This document shows positions 1 through 7,674 of a stretch of 64,000 nucleotides of DNA, one piece after another. Positions within the stretch are counted from its first letter, which is position 1, and the number at the start of each line of letters is the position of its first letter. The notes under the pieces are model-generated. The model searched no databases, had not been told where the DNA came from, and saw only the letters and a list, made by a program, of their open reading frames with translations. A program made the translations under genes and the position numbers. Source of the stretch: Acidobacterium sp049965615 (GTDB lineage: Bacteria > Acidobacteriota > Terriglobia > Terriglobales > Acidobacteriaceae); the NCBI GenBank assembly GCA_049965615.1, contig JBMFWD010000001.1, forward strand, positions 62,001 to 126,000, written 5' to 3'.

Positions 1-108
1 GGCGATGAGCGCGTGAGCGCAGAGGGCCAGGCAGGCTGCGGCGATGAGGCTGCGGCGCAGTTGAGGTGCTGGGCGGGGGCGGGAAACAGTCATGGCGGCA
101 ACTTTCAT
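1..108 (-). CDS. Partial exported protein (N-terminus only)
   Basis: The reading frame opens at an ATG at 108, with a second in-frame ATG at 93, and runs off the left edge of the window. The visible residues after the second Met are basic (SRPRPAPQLRRS) and then hydrophobic and Ala-rich (LIAAACLALCAHALIA), which is a typical Sec signal peptide. No mature domain is visible, so no function can be given. There is no clear Shine-Dalgarno before either ATG. It reads away from the DUF1440-like gene on the same strand. Confidence 0.45.
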   Translation of the reverse strand, partial: MKVAAMTVSRPRPAPQLRRSLIAAACLALCAHALIA

Positions 109-229
109 GGCTGAGCAGGCGGGAGCGAGAGAATGACTGAGACTCGGCTCCCGTATTATGTCACCGCCATCAGGCGGTTCAGGATGACGATTTGTTCAAA
201 AAAGCTGGTGCGCATGACAGGCTGCCCCG

Positions 230-748
230 TCACAGCAGGCGGCGCACGATGCGGCGGATTGAGTCGGTGGCGATACCGTACGCGGCGTGGCTGATCCAGC
301 TGCTGACGCGGGCCTGCGTGGACTGCTCCTCTTTAGACGGAGTGATGCCCATGCGGGGCAGCAGGGACTCATGCGTGAGGCGGTTGAGGGTGATGCCGAA
401 GGCGGCGCCGCGCCATGCTGCGAGGGTGGGTTCAAGTTCGGCGGCGATGCCGTAGACGCCTCCGGCGGCGGCAGCGAAGGCCCAGTGCAGGGCTTTGTAT
501 TGCTGGGTTTTGATTCGGGCTGGCTCGGCGGCCGGGGATGGGGTTTGAGACGCGGCGATGAGGGCTGGGATGAGCGCGGACCGGCCTGCAGGCTGGTCTT
601 CGGACTGGTTTGGGGACTGGTTTGGGGGCTGGGGCGGGAAGATTTCTTCGGCGACCAGGATGACGGCAGCGCCGGCGATGCCTCCGATGAGGCCGGCGAG
701 CAAGCCCCTGGGCAGGCTGCGCTTACGAGTGGATGTGCTTGTTGCCAT
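230..748 (-). CDS. DUF1440/YagU-like small membrane protein
   Basis: 172 aa. The N-terminus is basic, followed by a glycine/alanine-rich membrane segment at about residues 13-33 (GLLAGLIGGIAGAAVILVAE). After a Pro/Gln/Ser-rich linker, two weaker hydrophobic segments follow, with the pattern HWAFAAAAGGVYGIAAE, then WRGAAFGI, and a terminal SHAAYGIATDSIRRIVRR. This layout and the closing amphipathic helix ending in IRR resemble DUF1440 inner-membrane proteins such as E. coli YagU, which is linked to acid tolerance. The family assignment is by eye and rests on topology and short motifs. No operon partner is evident; the neighbour on the right is divergent. Confidence 0.55.
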   Translation of the reverse strand: MATSTSTRKRSLPRGLLAGLIGGIAGAAVILVAEEIFPPQPPNQSPNQSEDQPAGRSALIPALIAASQTPSPAAEPARIKTQQYKALHWAFAAAAGGVYGIAAELEPTLAAWRGAAFGITLNRLTHESLLPRMGITPSKEEQSTQARVSSWISHAAYGIATDSIRRIVRRLL

Positions 749-923
749 AAGTAGGTAGATGCAGCGATGAGAGGATTATGCCGCATGTGGCTGCGATCGC
801 ACATCTTTTTGGAGGTTCCGGAATGGGATGGGTAAGCCGTTTTTCGGGAAACGTGTTGGGACGCCTGCACTTTGTGACCTCGGTGCCGTTGGCGTGGCCG
901 GGAATTCCGACCACAATGGCGGC

Positions 924-1403
924 ATGGCTGCGACGACGAACTCCGCGATTCCCTCGAAGATGACGCCCCGGGCACTGGCGTGGCTGAACTGGCTGGAGCG
1001 CTGGCTGCAGCGATTACAGCCCCGGGAGGGCCTGACGGAGCACCTGGCGGTGGGCTGGCGCGGGGAGTTGGCGGCTTACTTCCACCTGCGGCGGGAGGGT
1101 TACACGATTGTGGCGCAGGGCTGGAGGTCGCATATTGCGCCGGGCGACCTGGACCTGGTGGGCTGGGATGGCAACCGGCTTTGTTTTGTGGAAGTAAAGG
1201 CGCGATCAAAGCGGGATACGGCGACGGCAGAAGCGGCCGTGGATGAGGACAAGCGGCGCACCCTGAGGCGACTGGCGCGGCGCTATCTGAAGCGGGCAGA
1301 CGTGCCGGAGGCGGCTGCCCGGTTTGATGTGGTCACTATTTATTTCGAGCAGGCGCAGGAACCAGAGATTTCACTGGTGCGAGGCGCCTTTGGGTGGAAA
1401 TAA
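924..1403 (+). CDS. YraN/UPF0102 family endonuclease-fold protein
   Basis: About 159 aa from the ATG at 924; an in-frame ATG at 960 is equally possible, and upstream frame sequence looks non-coding. The core shows the UPF0102 pattern: G-x-x-GE-LAAYFHLRREGYTIVAQGWR, then GDLDLVGWDGNRLCFVEVKAR. The GD-x-D-LV and F-VEVK residues are the restriction-endonuclease-like (PD-(D/E)xK) metal-binding set. The C-terminal KRRTLRRLARRYL helix and RFDVVTI strand also match the family. YraN proteins are proposed Holliday-junction-resolvase relatives, but their role is not settled. It is monocistronic here and converges on the beta-helix gene. Confidence 0.85.
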   Translation: MAATTNSAIPSKMTPRALAWLNWLERWLQRLQPREGLTEHLAVGWRGELAAYFHLRREGYTIVAQGWRSHIAPGDLDLVGWDGNRLCFVEVKARSKRDTATAEAAVDEDKRRTLRRLARRYLKRADVPEAAARFDVVTIYFEQAQEPEISLVRGAFGWK

Positions 1404-1469
1404 TGACAGCCGAAGAAAATGGTTTTACCGGCAGGATTTCAACGGCAGAACCATTTATATTCGGAACGA

Positions 1470-4418
1470 TCATAGTCCGGGATGAAGAGTCCGGATGGAG
1501 TAGAGGTTGCCGTGAGTCAAGATGTACAGGGTGTGCATTTCTTTACCGCCGAAGAGAAGACCGATGGGCCGCTGTGGGACATCCATGATCCCGATTTGCT
1601 TGCCATCGTTCCCGTAGACGTAGATCTGGCCTGCGGCCAGAAACACGTCCCCGGCGCTATCCTGGACGACGCTATCTCCTCCCTTCTGGGCGAATAGGCT
1701 CATTCCGGTAATTGCTCCGGAGTCAGTTACATTTGCCTTCCACGTCTGCTCATCGGACTGGGCGGTGAGGTAAAAGGGGTGGCCCGGAACCGCCTTCACG
1801 AGTCCGGAAGCATGCAGTACGGGCGCCATCTTGGTGCCCCATGAGAGCACTCCGTTCACAAAACTGTTGGTGGTGGAAAGGTACAGGCTCCCATCCGGCG
1901 AAACGTATTGCCACGGGTGCGGACGAGGATTTTCCCCATCGATGCTCCAGTACCCGGTGGGCAGAACGGGAGTAGCGCCGGGTCGCGGCTGCGCCTTCTG
2001 CGGAGGAAGCAGGGTGATTTCGGTTTCCGGGGTTCCGGGCTTGAAGGTGTAGACCGTGCCGTTGCCCAGGTAGGAGGTGACGATCAGATCTCCCGACTTA
2101 TCGAAGACCAGATTGCGCGGCTGGATGGGCGTGTCGCGAACGACGACCGCTTCCCTCTTTGCCGCGTCCCAGCGATAGATGCGCTGGAAGCGCGTGTCCA
2201 CAAAGTAAAGCTGGCCGGTGGGGCTGACGGCTGCGCCGCCCAGCGTGAAGAATCCACCTGCGAGCTTTTGCAATCTGGCTCCCGCAGCGAGGACGGATGC
2301 TGCGTGGTTGGGCGGCGGCGGCACGGTGTGGCCGGGCAGGTTGAGCACAGCCAGGTTGAAGGCGCGCACGTAGGTGTGCGTGGACTGCACATCGACGCTG
2401 TTATCGAATGGCACGACGCTGTTGCTGTTCACAAACAGATTGCGGATTTGAATGTTGGACGAGTTGGTGACGCGAATCGCCTCGGGGAATGGATGATAGC
2501 TGCCGATGACGCGATAGCTGTGATAGTTGGCGATGAGGATGTTGTGGGAGTTCTGGATTTCGAGCGGCAGCGCGGTGGCGCTTTCTCCCCATTCCTCTTC
2601 GGTTTGCAGCGCGAAGATTTTCCAGTTGGCGACGTGGTTGAGCTTGACCTCGTTGCGGACGTGGTGCTCGCAGGAGAGCTCGTAAATGCGGCCCGGCGTT
2701 GCGGTGTGGGAGATGTAAAGCCCCGCCTGCGCAAAGGTGCTGGGCGTCCAGATATCGGCGAAGGTGCCGCCGCCGCCGTTGGTGATCCAGAGGCTGGGAT
2801 ACTGGGAGTCCCACCGGCGCAGCGGATCGGGGTCGCCGGTGTGCGTGCTGTTGTAGGGGTTGAGGCGCTTGCCGCCGGCGGTGTCAGTCCCGTGACCGCC
2901 GAGGAAGCGCACATCGTCCATGAGGGAGTTGGGCCCGGACATCCAGAGCGCGGCAACGGCGCGTGGATTGATGCCGTTGGTGTACAGGCCGAGTCCGCTG
3001 ACGATGTTGTCTCCGCCTTTAGGCGCTTCGATGAGCGGCACGGGAGCGCCAACGCCCTGAAATGCCGCAGTACCATCGGGAATCACAAGTTGGGTGGAGC
3101 TGGGGTGCAGGCCAATGATCACCGTATCTGGCCGCAGGTGCAGTGTGCCGGTGATGATGTAGTGGCCGATAGGGAAATAAAGCACGCGGTGGTGATCGAT
3201 GGCCTGCTGCAGCGCGGCGGTGTCGTCCGTTTTGCCGTTGCCCTGGACGCCGAGCGACTGCACGTTGACCCAGCTTTGCATGGGCGGCAGTGCGCGGATG
3301 ACAGGCGTGGAGAAGCTGGGGAGTGAGGCCTGCGCGTTTGCGTGGAATCGGGTGCGGATAGTTCCCTGATCGGCAGCACTGGCGAGCGTAAGGCCATGCG
3401 TGAAGCTGGAAACGAAATAGCTGTCGCCTTTGCCCGTGAGGGTTTTGCCGCTTTCGCGGAGTTTTGCGAAGACCGGCACATGCAGGCAGGCAATGCTGCG
3501 CATGGTGACCTCGGTGCGAGGATTGAGATCATCGCTGATGGTGATGGCCGGGCCGGTGATGTGCTCGAAGCGTGTGTGATCGATCCACACTTCGTCGGGG
3601 TAGCCCTTGTCAATGACGATGCCACGCGGGGTGTTGCGAATGACGTCGTGGCTCATGGTGAGTCCGACCTCGTGCTCGCGGATAGCGGCGACGCGCTGGC
3701 CCTGGAAGCTGGAGTCGAGCAAGGTGAACTGCCAGCCGGGCGAGGTTTGCCCGCTGATGATGCCGTACTGGCCGCCGTAGAAATGAAGGTCCTCTGCCTC
3801 ATTGCCCACGTCTTTGATAGCGGCAAGGCCGGAGCCGATGTGGAAGACCATGTGCGAGAGATAGCAGTGCTGCGCAACGTGGAAGCGGATGGCGACCGCG
3901 CCGGGGTTGCCCTTGTCGATTTGGATATCGACGTTGCTCATGGCCGAGTAGAAGGTTCCTGCGTTGGCGTCGGGCACGGTGTTGTTGGGCGGCACGATGC
4001 CGGGCGTGGCCGGAGCCGACGGGCTGGGATGGAACCAGCGGGGAAGATACCCGGGGCGTCCGCCGGCAAAAAAGAACATGTAACCCAGACTGTTGCTATA
4101 TCCGGGAGAGTTGGGCGCGAGGACAAAGAGCGGCCGCGTGGGGCCATAGCCGATGATGCGCACGGAGGGCCAGACGTAGATGGTGCGCGTGATGCGATAG
4201 CGACCGGAGGGCACAAAGACGATGCCTTCATTCGCGGTTGCCTGCACCTTGTTGATGGCGGCCTGCAAAGCGGCGCTGGCGTCGGCAACTCCGTCTGACG
4301 GCGCTTTGAGATAGACGGCGTTGGGGTCGTTGGGGCGCTCGGTGAAGACGGATTGACTTTGCGCGAAGAGCGGCGCGGCGAGGGCAAGCAGAAGGACGAG
4401 GCAAAGGAATTTTCGCAT
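1470..4418 (-). CDS. Exported tandem beta-helix (Pectate_lyase_3/GH55-like) protein with C-terminal beta-propeller
   Basis: 982 aa. A Sec signal peptide (MRKFLCLVLLLALAAPLFAQ) is followed by a first right-handed beta-helix beginning DGVADASAALQAAINK...VFVPSGRYRITRTI. A second, similar module starts near residue 390 (GVQGNGKTDDTAALQQAI...LYFPIGHYIITGTL). Two Pectate_lyase_3 modules in tandem are the architecture of GH55 beta-1,3-glucanases, but the helix fold is shared with lyases and epimerases, so the substrate is open. From about residue 715 the sequence has propeller-like repeats (GGAAVSPTGQLYFVDTRFQRIYRWD; NLVFDKSGDLIVTSY). It follows the CRTAC1 gene after 113 bp that hold a candidate operator. 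It is probably periplasmic or surface-exposed and works with the nearby TonB receptor. Confidence 0.75.
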   Translation of the reverse strand: MRKFLCLVLLLALAAPLFAQSQSVFTERPNDPNAVYLKAPSDGVADASAALQAAINKVQATANEGIVFVPSGRYRITRTIYVWPSVRIIGYGPTRPLFVLAPNSPGYSNSLGYMFFFAGGRPGYLPRWFHPSPSAPATPGIVPPNNTVPDANAGTFYSAMSNVDIQIDKGNPGAVAIRFHVAQHCYLSHMVFHIGSGLAAIKDVGNEAEDLHFYGGQYGIISGQTSPGWQFTLLDSSFQGQRVAAIREHEVGLTMSHDVIRNTPRGIVIDKGYPDEVWIDHTRFEHITGPAITISDDLNPRTEVTMRSIACLHVPVFAKLRESGKTLTGKGDSYFVSSFTHGLTLASAADQGTIRTRFHANAQASLPSFSTPVIRALPPMQSWVNVQSLGVQGNGKTDDTAALQQAIDHHRVLYFPIGHYIITGTLHLRPDTVIIGLHPSSTQLVIPDGTAAFQGVGAPVPLIEAPKGGDNIVSGLGLYTNGINPRAVAALWMSGPNSLMDDVRFLGGHGTDTAGGKRLNPYNSTHTGDPDPLRRWDSQYPSLWITNGGGGTFADIWTPSTFAQAGLYISHTATPGRIYELSCEHHVRNEVKLNHVANWKIFALQTEEEWGESATALPLEIQNSHNILIANYHSYRVIGSYHPFPEAIRVTNSSNIQIRNLFVNSNSVVPFDNSVDVQSTHTYVRAFNLAVLNLPGHTVPPPPNHAASVLAAGARLQKLAGGFFTLGGAAVSPTGQLYFVDTRFQRIYRWDAAKREAVVVRDTPIQPRNLVFDKSGDLIVTSYLGNGTVYTFKPGTPETEITLLPPQKAQPRPGATPVLPTGYWSIDGENPRPHPWQYVSPDGSLYLSTTNSFVNGVLSWGTKMAPVLHASGLVKAVPGHPFYLTAQSDEQTWKANVTDSGAITGMSLFAQKGGDSVVQDSAGDVFLAAGQIYVYGNDGKQIGIMDVPQRPIGLLFGGKEMHTLYILTHGNLYSIRTLHPGL

Positions 4419-4470
4419 GGGGAAAACCTCTCCAGTGCAGAGATTGTCGGCGGAGATACGATAGCCGATG

Positions 4471-4486
4471 AAGCAATCGATTGTCT
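4471..4486. promoter_or_regulatory. Candidate operator upstream of the beta-helix gene
   Basis: The sequence AAGCAATCGATTGTCT is an imperfect palindrome with a central CpG, 53 bp upstream of the beta-helix start codon. It shares the TTGTCT half-site and 6-4-6 layout with the site at 11291-11306 near TonB receptor 1 and GH30. A central CpG is typical of LacI-family operators. No such regulator lies in the window, so the binding protein is inferred. Confidence 0.4.
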
Positions 4487-4531
4487 ATTACAGCAGGATG
4501 ATGGCCGCGCGAGATGGAAGAGATCCCGGTG

Positions 4532-6319
4532 TTACTGCTTTGCCGGCGCGGTGGGGCGAATGTCCTTGAAGGGGACGATGCCGACGCCTTCCTTAATGGC
4601 ATAGATGTGGTCGGCGGCGATGTTCTTGATGACCTGGGTTTCGCCTGCCGGCCAGTGGATGCTGAGCGTATTGACGGTGGTGTGCGCGCCCAGACCGAAG
4701 TGAACGCGGAGGCTGCTTTGGGAAATGTAACTGCCACCGCTCAGAATTTCCTGCTTCTGCACTAGCTTGCCTGCGGTGGCGGTGAGGACCGCGTTGAGCG
4801 CGAGGCGATTGGACTTGACGCCTTCGAGTTCGAACTCGACCCAGTGATGATCATCCTTGTGGTCGGTGTACTGGGGCTCGAGGATCATGGGCTGGCCGAT
4901 GAGGTTTTCGATGACGATGTCTTCGTGACCATCGTTGAAGAGATCGGCGAGGGCGAGGCCGCGGCTGACTTGCGGAATTTGAAGGGCGGGGCCGACGAGA
5001 TTGCTGACGTCGCGAAAGGTGCCGTTGTGGTTGTTCCAGAAGAGCAGCTTGGGCTCGCGGAAGCGCGTGCCGATGGGACGCGTATCCACCTGCGGGTAGA
5101 CGTGGCCGTTGACCTGGATGAAGTCTTCCCATCCGCTGTTGTCGAGGTCGACGAAGGCGTCGCCCCAGCCGACGTCGTGCGTGGTGGAGCGGGCGATGCC
5201 GGAGGCGAAGGAAACGTCAGTGAAGTTGAGGTTGCCGTCGTTGCGGTAGACCGAAGTGTATTCACCGCTGAAGTGTGTGATGGCGATGTTGAAGCGGCCG
5301 GTGTGCATGTAGTCGCCGAGGGCGACGCCCATGTTGGCCTGCTCGTGGCCGTTCTGACTGTAGGCGACGCCGGCTAGCATGGCATCGTCAGTGAAGTGGT
5401 TGTGGCCGTTGTTGATGTAGAGGTAGTTTGGTCCGCTGTCGTTGGCGACGAAGAGATCGAGATGGCCGTCGTGGTTGAAGTCGTGCCAGACGGAGGTGAG
5501 GCCGTAGAGGTGCTGTGAGTCCTCGACGCCGGCCTTTACGGAGATATCGGTGAAGGTTCCATTCCCGTTGTTGTGGTAGAGATTGTCGGGCGAGCCGGGG
5601 AGTCCGCGCGGGCCGCACTGCACGGCGATGCCCTGGAACTCGCAGGTTTGCGCGGAGCCCATCCTGGGCAGGTGGTGCAGGTGGAAGACGACATAGTGCG
5701 GGACGAAAAGGTCGTCGTAACCATTGCCATCGATGTCTGCAAAAGACGCGCCGGTGGCCCATCCGTGATCGCCGGCGAGGCCAGCTTGTTTGGTGACGTT
5801 GGTGAAGGTGCCGTTGCCGTTGTTGCGATAGAGTTCGACGCCATTGAGGCAGGTGATGAGGAGATCGGGCCAGCCGTCGTTGTTGTAGTCGCCGACGACC
5901 GCGCCCATGGCCCAGCAGGTATGGTCGAGGCCGGCCTGTTTGGTGACGTTGGTGAAGGTGCCGTTGCCGTTGTTGCGATAGAGCGCGCCTTCGGCGGACT
6001 GGCCTTTGAGAGCCATGGCGACACTGGGCGCGTTAGTGAAGTAGATATCAGGATGGCCGTCGCGGTTGTAGTCAATGATGGCGACACCGCCGCTCATGGA
6101 CTCGGCGATGTATTTGTCGTCGGGCGAGGAGAGGTGGTTGAAGTTGATGCCGGTGGACTTGGTGATGTCAACGAGGCGAATGTCAGGCGCTGCGGGCGCG
6201 GGCGGCTTTGCGTGCACGGGGGCCTGGGCGCGCGAAGATGAGCCGCTGAGCGCAAGCAGAAGCAAGGCGAGGCAGGCGAGCGAGAGGATCGTTCTGCTGC
6301 GGGTGAAGCTACGGCTCAT
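4532..6319 (-). CDS. CRTAC1-type exported protein: FG-GAP/VCBS repeats with ASPIC/UnbV domain
   Basis: 595 aa with a Sec signal peptide ending near SSRAQ. The body consists of FG-GAP/VCBS-type repeats of the form DYNxDGxxDIYxT...LYRNNGNGTFTNVT, a seven-bladed integrin-like propeller with Ca-binding DxNxDG loops. The C-terminal ~90 residues (NRLALNAVLTATAGK...SSLRVHFGLG...HWPAGETQVI) match the ASPIC/UnbV domain found in CRTAC1 proteins. Two blades carry an identical 47-bp stretch (5787-5833 and 5937-5983). The gene starts 24 bp after the TPR gene, so the two are probably cotranscribed. The TonB receptor/TPR/CRTAC1 grouping suggests a surface carbohydrate-binding role, but none is proven for this family. 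Confidence 0.85.
   Translation of the reverse strand: MSRSFTRSRTILSLACLALLLLALSGSSSRAQAPVHAKPPAPAAPDIRLVDITKSTGINFNHLSSPDDKYIAESMSGGVAIIDYNRDGHPDIYFTNAPSVAMALKGQSAEGALYRNNGNGTFTNVTKQAGLDHTCWAMGAVVGDYNNDGWPDLLITCLNGVELYRNNGNGTFTNVTKQAGLAGDHGWATGASFADIDGNGYDDLFVPHYVVFHLHHLPRMGSAQTCEFQGIAVQCGPRGLPGSPDNLYHNNGNGTFTDISVKAGVEDSQHLYGLTSVWHDFNHDGHLDLFVANDSGPNYLYINNGHNHFTDDAMLAGVAYSQNGHEQANMGVALGDYMHTGRFNIAITHFSGEYTSVYRNDGNLNFTDVSFASGIARSTTHDVGWGDAFVDLDNSGWEDFIQVNGHVYPQVDTRPIGTRFREPKLLFWNNHNGTFRDVSNLVGPALQIPQVSRGLALADLFNDGHEDIVIENLIGQPMILEPQYTDHKDDHHWVEFELEGVKSNRLALNAVLTATAGKLVQKQEILSGGSYISQSSLRVHFGLGAHTTVNTLSIHWPAGETQVIKNIAADHIYAIKEGVGIVPFKDIRPTAPAKQ
5787..5983. repeat. 47-bp exact direct repeat inside the CRTAC1 gene
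   Basis: A stretch beginning TGTTTGGTGACGTTGGTGAA occurs at 5787-5833 and again at 5937-5983, exactly 150 bp (50 codons) apart. It encodes the repeated NNGNGTFTNVTKQ loop of adjacent propeller blades. Identity at synonymous positions suggests recent duplication or gene conversion between blades. Confidence 0.75.
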
Positions 6320-6343
6320 GCGCTACGGACCTCGATGGAGAAA

Positions 6344-7576
6344 CTACTGCGCACTCATGCCTCCGGAGCCTTGCTGAGACTCCTGGTGCATTTTTTTGTA
6401 GATGGCGGAGAGCTTGTCCTTGAGCTGGTGGAGTCGCTGGAAGATTTCGAGTTGCTTGCGCGCGTCCTGCTGGCGGCCCTGCTGGCGGTAGAGGGTGGCG
6501 AGGCGGAAGTGCGCGGAGGCGTTGGTGGGGTCAAGCTGGACGGTTTTTTCGAGGATCGGCAGAGCCTGCTTGGGCTGGTTCATGCCGATGAGGGTTTTGG
6601 CGAGGCCGAAGTTGGCGTCAGAGTCGTTGGGATTGATTTTGAGCGCGCGGTCGAAGTAGCTCCTGGACTGTTGGAAGTTGCCCTGCTTGAGGGCCATGTC
6701 GCCGAGTGCGACGAGGGAGGGCTCGTCGTAGGGATTGGCCTTGAGCGCGGCCTGGAAGATGGATGCGGCCTCGGCCTGCTGCTTGACGTCGTTGGCGTTG
6801 CGGAGGAGGTCGGCGAGTTCGAAGTCCGCGCCGGGGAGTTTGGGATCGATGGCGAGGGCCTTGCGGTACTCGGCGATGGCTGCCTCGTTTTTGTTCTGCA
6901 GGGCGTTCTCGTGGGCGAGCACGGCGTGCATCTGCGCGGAGTTGGGCGCGACGAGCGAGAGGCTGAGCATGGATTCGCCAGCGAGGTCGGAGTAGAGGCG
7001 GTAGGCGATGTAGATGAGCTCGGGATTGGTCGGCTGCTGCTGCTGGAGCACGGAGATGACCTGGGCGGCCTTTTCCAGGTGGTCGGTGACGCGATAGACG
7101 TGCACGAGGGAGAGGCCGACCTGCATCTGGATTTTGGGTTCTTTGAGCGCGGCGAAGGCGGCTTCGAGATCTTTTTGCGCGGCGGGGAGATCGCCGGTGT
7201 GCTCTTCGCTCATGCCGAGCAGGGCCCGGATGCGGGTGAGGCCGGGATGGAGGCGGAGCGCGGTGCGCAGCGCGGGGACTGCGTCGGCATACTGGCCGCG
7301 GAAGAAGAGCAGCACGCCGAGATTGGCCTGCGCTTCGACGTTGCTGGGGTCGAGGCGGACTACGTCCTGGAGTTGAGGAATGGCGAGGTCGGGGCGCTTC
7401 TGCTGGAGGTACATTTCCGCCTTGCGGCTGTGCTCGGCGATCTGCTGGGCGCGCGTTGGGGCGGGATGGGTTTGCGCTTGCGGCTGTGCTTGCGGCTGGG
7501 GCTCAGGCTGCGCCTGAGCAACGGCGCAGGTGGCCGACAGGAGGAGAGTCACGAAGAGAGACTTGGAGAAAGACAT
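6344..7576 (-). CDS. Exported TPR-repeat protein
   Basis: 410 aa from the ATG at 7576; upstream frame sequence crosses the terminator region and is not coding. A signal peptide (MSFSKSLFVTLLLSATCAVAQA) precedes a Gln/Pro/Ala-rich linker. At least seven tetratricopeptide units follow, recognisable by A-x-x-x-YLQQ...P.A, LDPSNVEAQANLG, LHPGLTRIRALLG, INPNDSDANFGLA and LDPTNASAHFRLA. Such all-helical scaffolds bind proteins or ligands in the periplasm or at the outer membrane. The position between a TonB receptor and CRTAC1 recalls SusD, itself a TPR-derived glycan-binding lipoprotein, but no lipobox is visible. Cotranscription with CRTAC1 (24 bp apart) is likely. Confidence 0.85.
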   Translation of the reverse strand: MSFSKSLFVTLLLSATCAVAQAQPEPQPQAQPQAQTHPAPTRAQQIAEHSRKAEMYLQQKRPDLAIPQLQDVVRLDPSNVEAQANLGVLLFFRGQYADAVPALRTALRLHPGLTRIRALLGMSEEHTGDLPAAQKDLEAAFAALKEPKIQMQVGLSLVHVYRVTDHLEKAAQVISVLQQQQPTNPELIYIAYRLYSDLAGESMLSLSLVAPNSAQMHAVLAHENALQNKNEAAIAEYRKALAIDPKLPGADFELADLLRNANDVKQQAEAASIFQAALKANPYDEPSLVALGDMALKQGNFQQSRSYFDRALKINPNDSDANFGLAKTLIGMNQPKQALPILEKTVQLDPTNASAHFRLATLYRQQGRQQDARKQLEIFQRLHQLKDKLSAIYKKMHQESQQGSGGMSAQ

Positions 7577-7612
7577 TGCTGTACGTTTCACGATACCCGT
7601 TTTGGGGTAGGG

Positions 7613-7651
7613 GGGACAAAAAAGAAGAGACGGTGGGGATACCACCGTCTC
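7613..7651 (-). terminator. Rho-independent terminator after TonB receptor 1
   Basis: A 10-bp perfect stem (GAGACGGTGG at 7627-7636 with CCACCGTCTC at 7642-7651) has a 5-nt loop. On the minus strand it is followed by TTCTTTTTTGT. It lies 24 bp past the receptor stop codon and separates it from the TPR/CRTAC1 pair. Confidence 0.85.
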
Positions 7652-7674
7652 TCCGGTTGATGAGACAACAGGAG

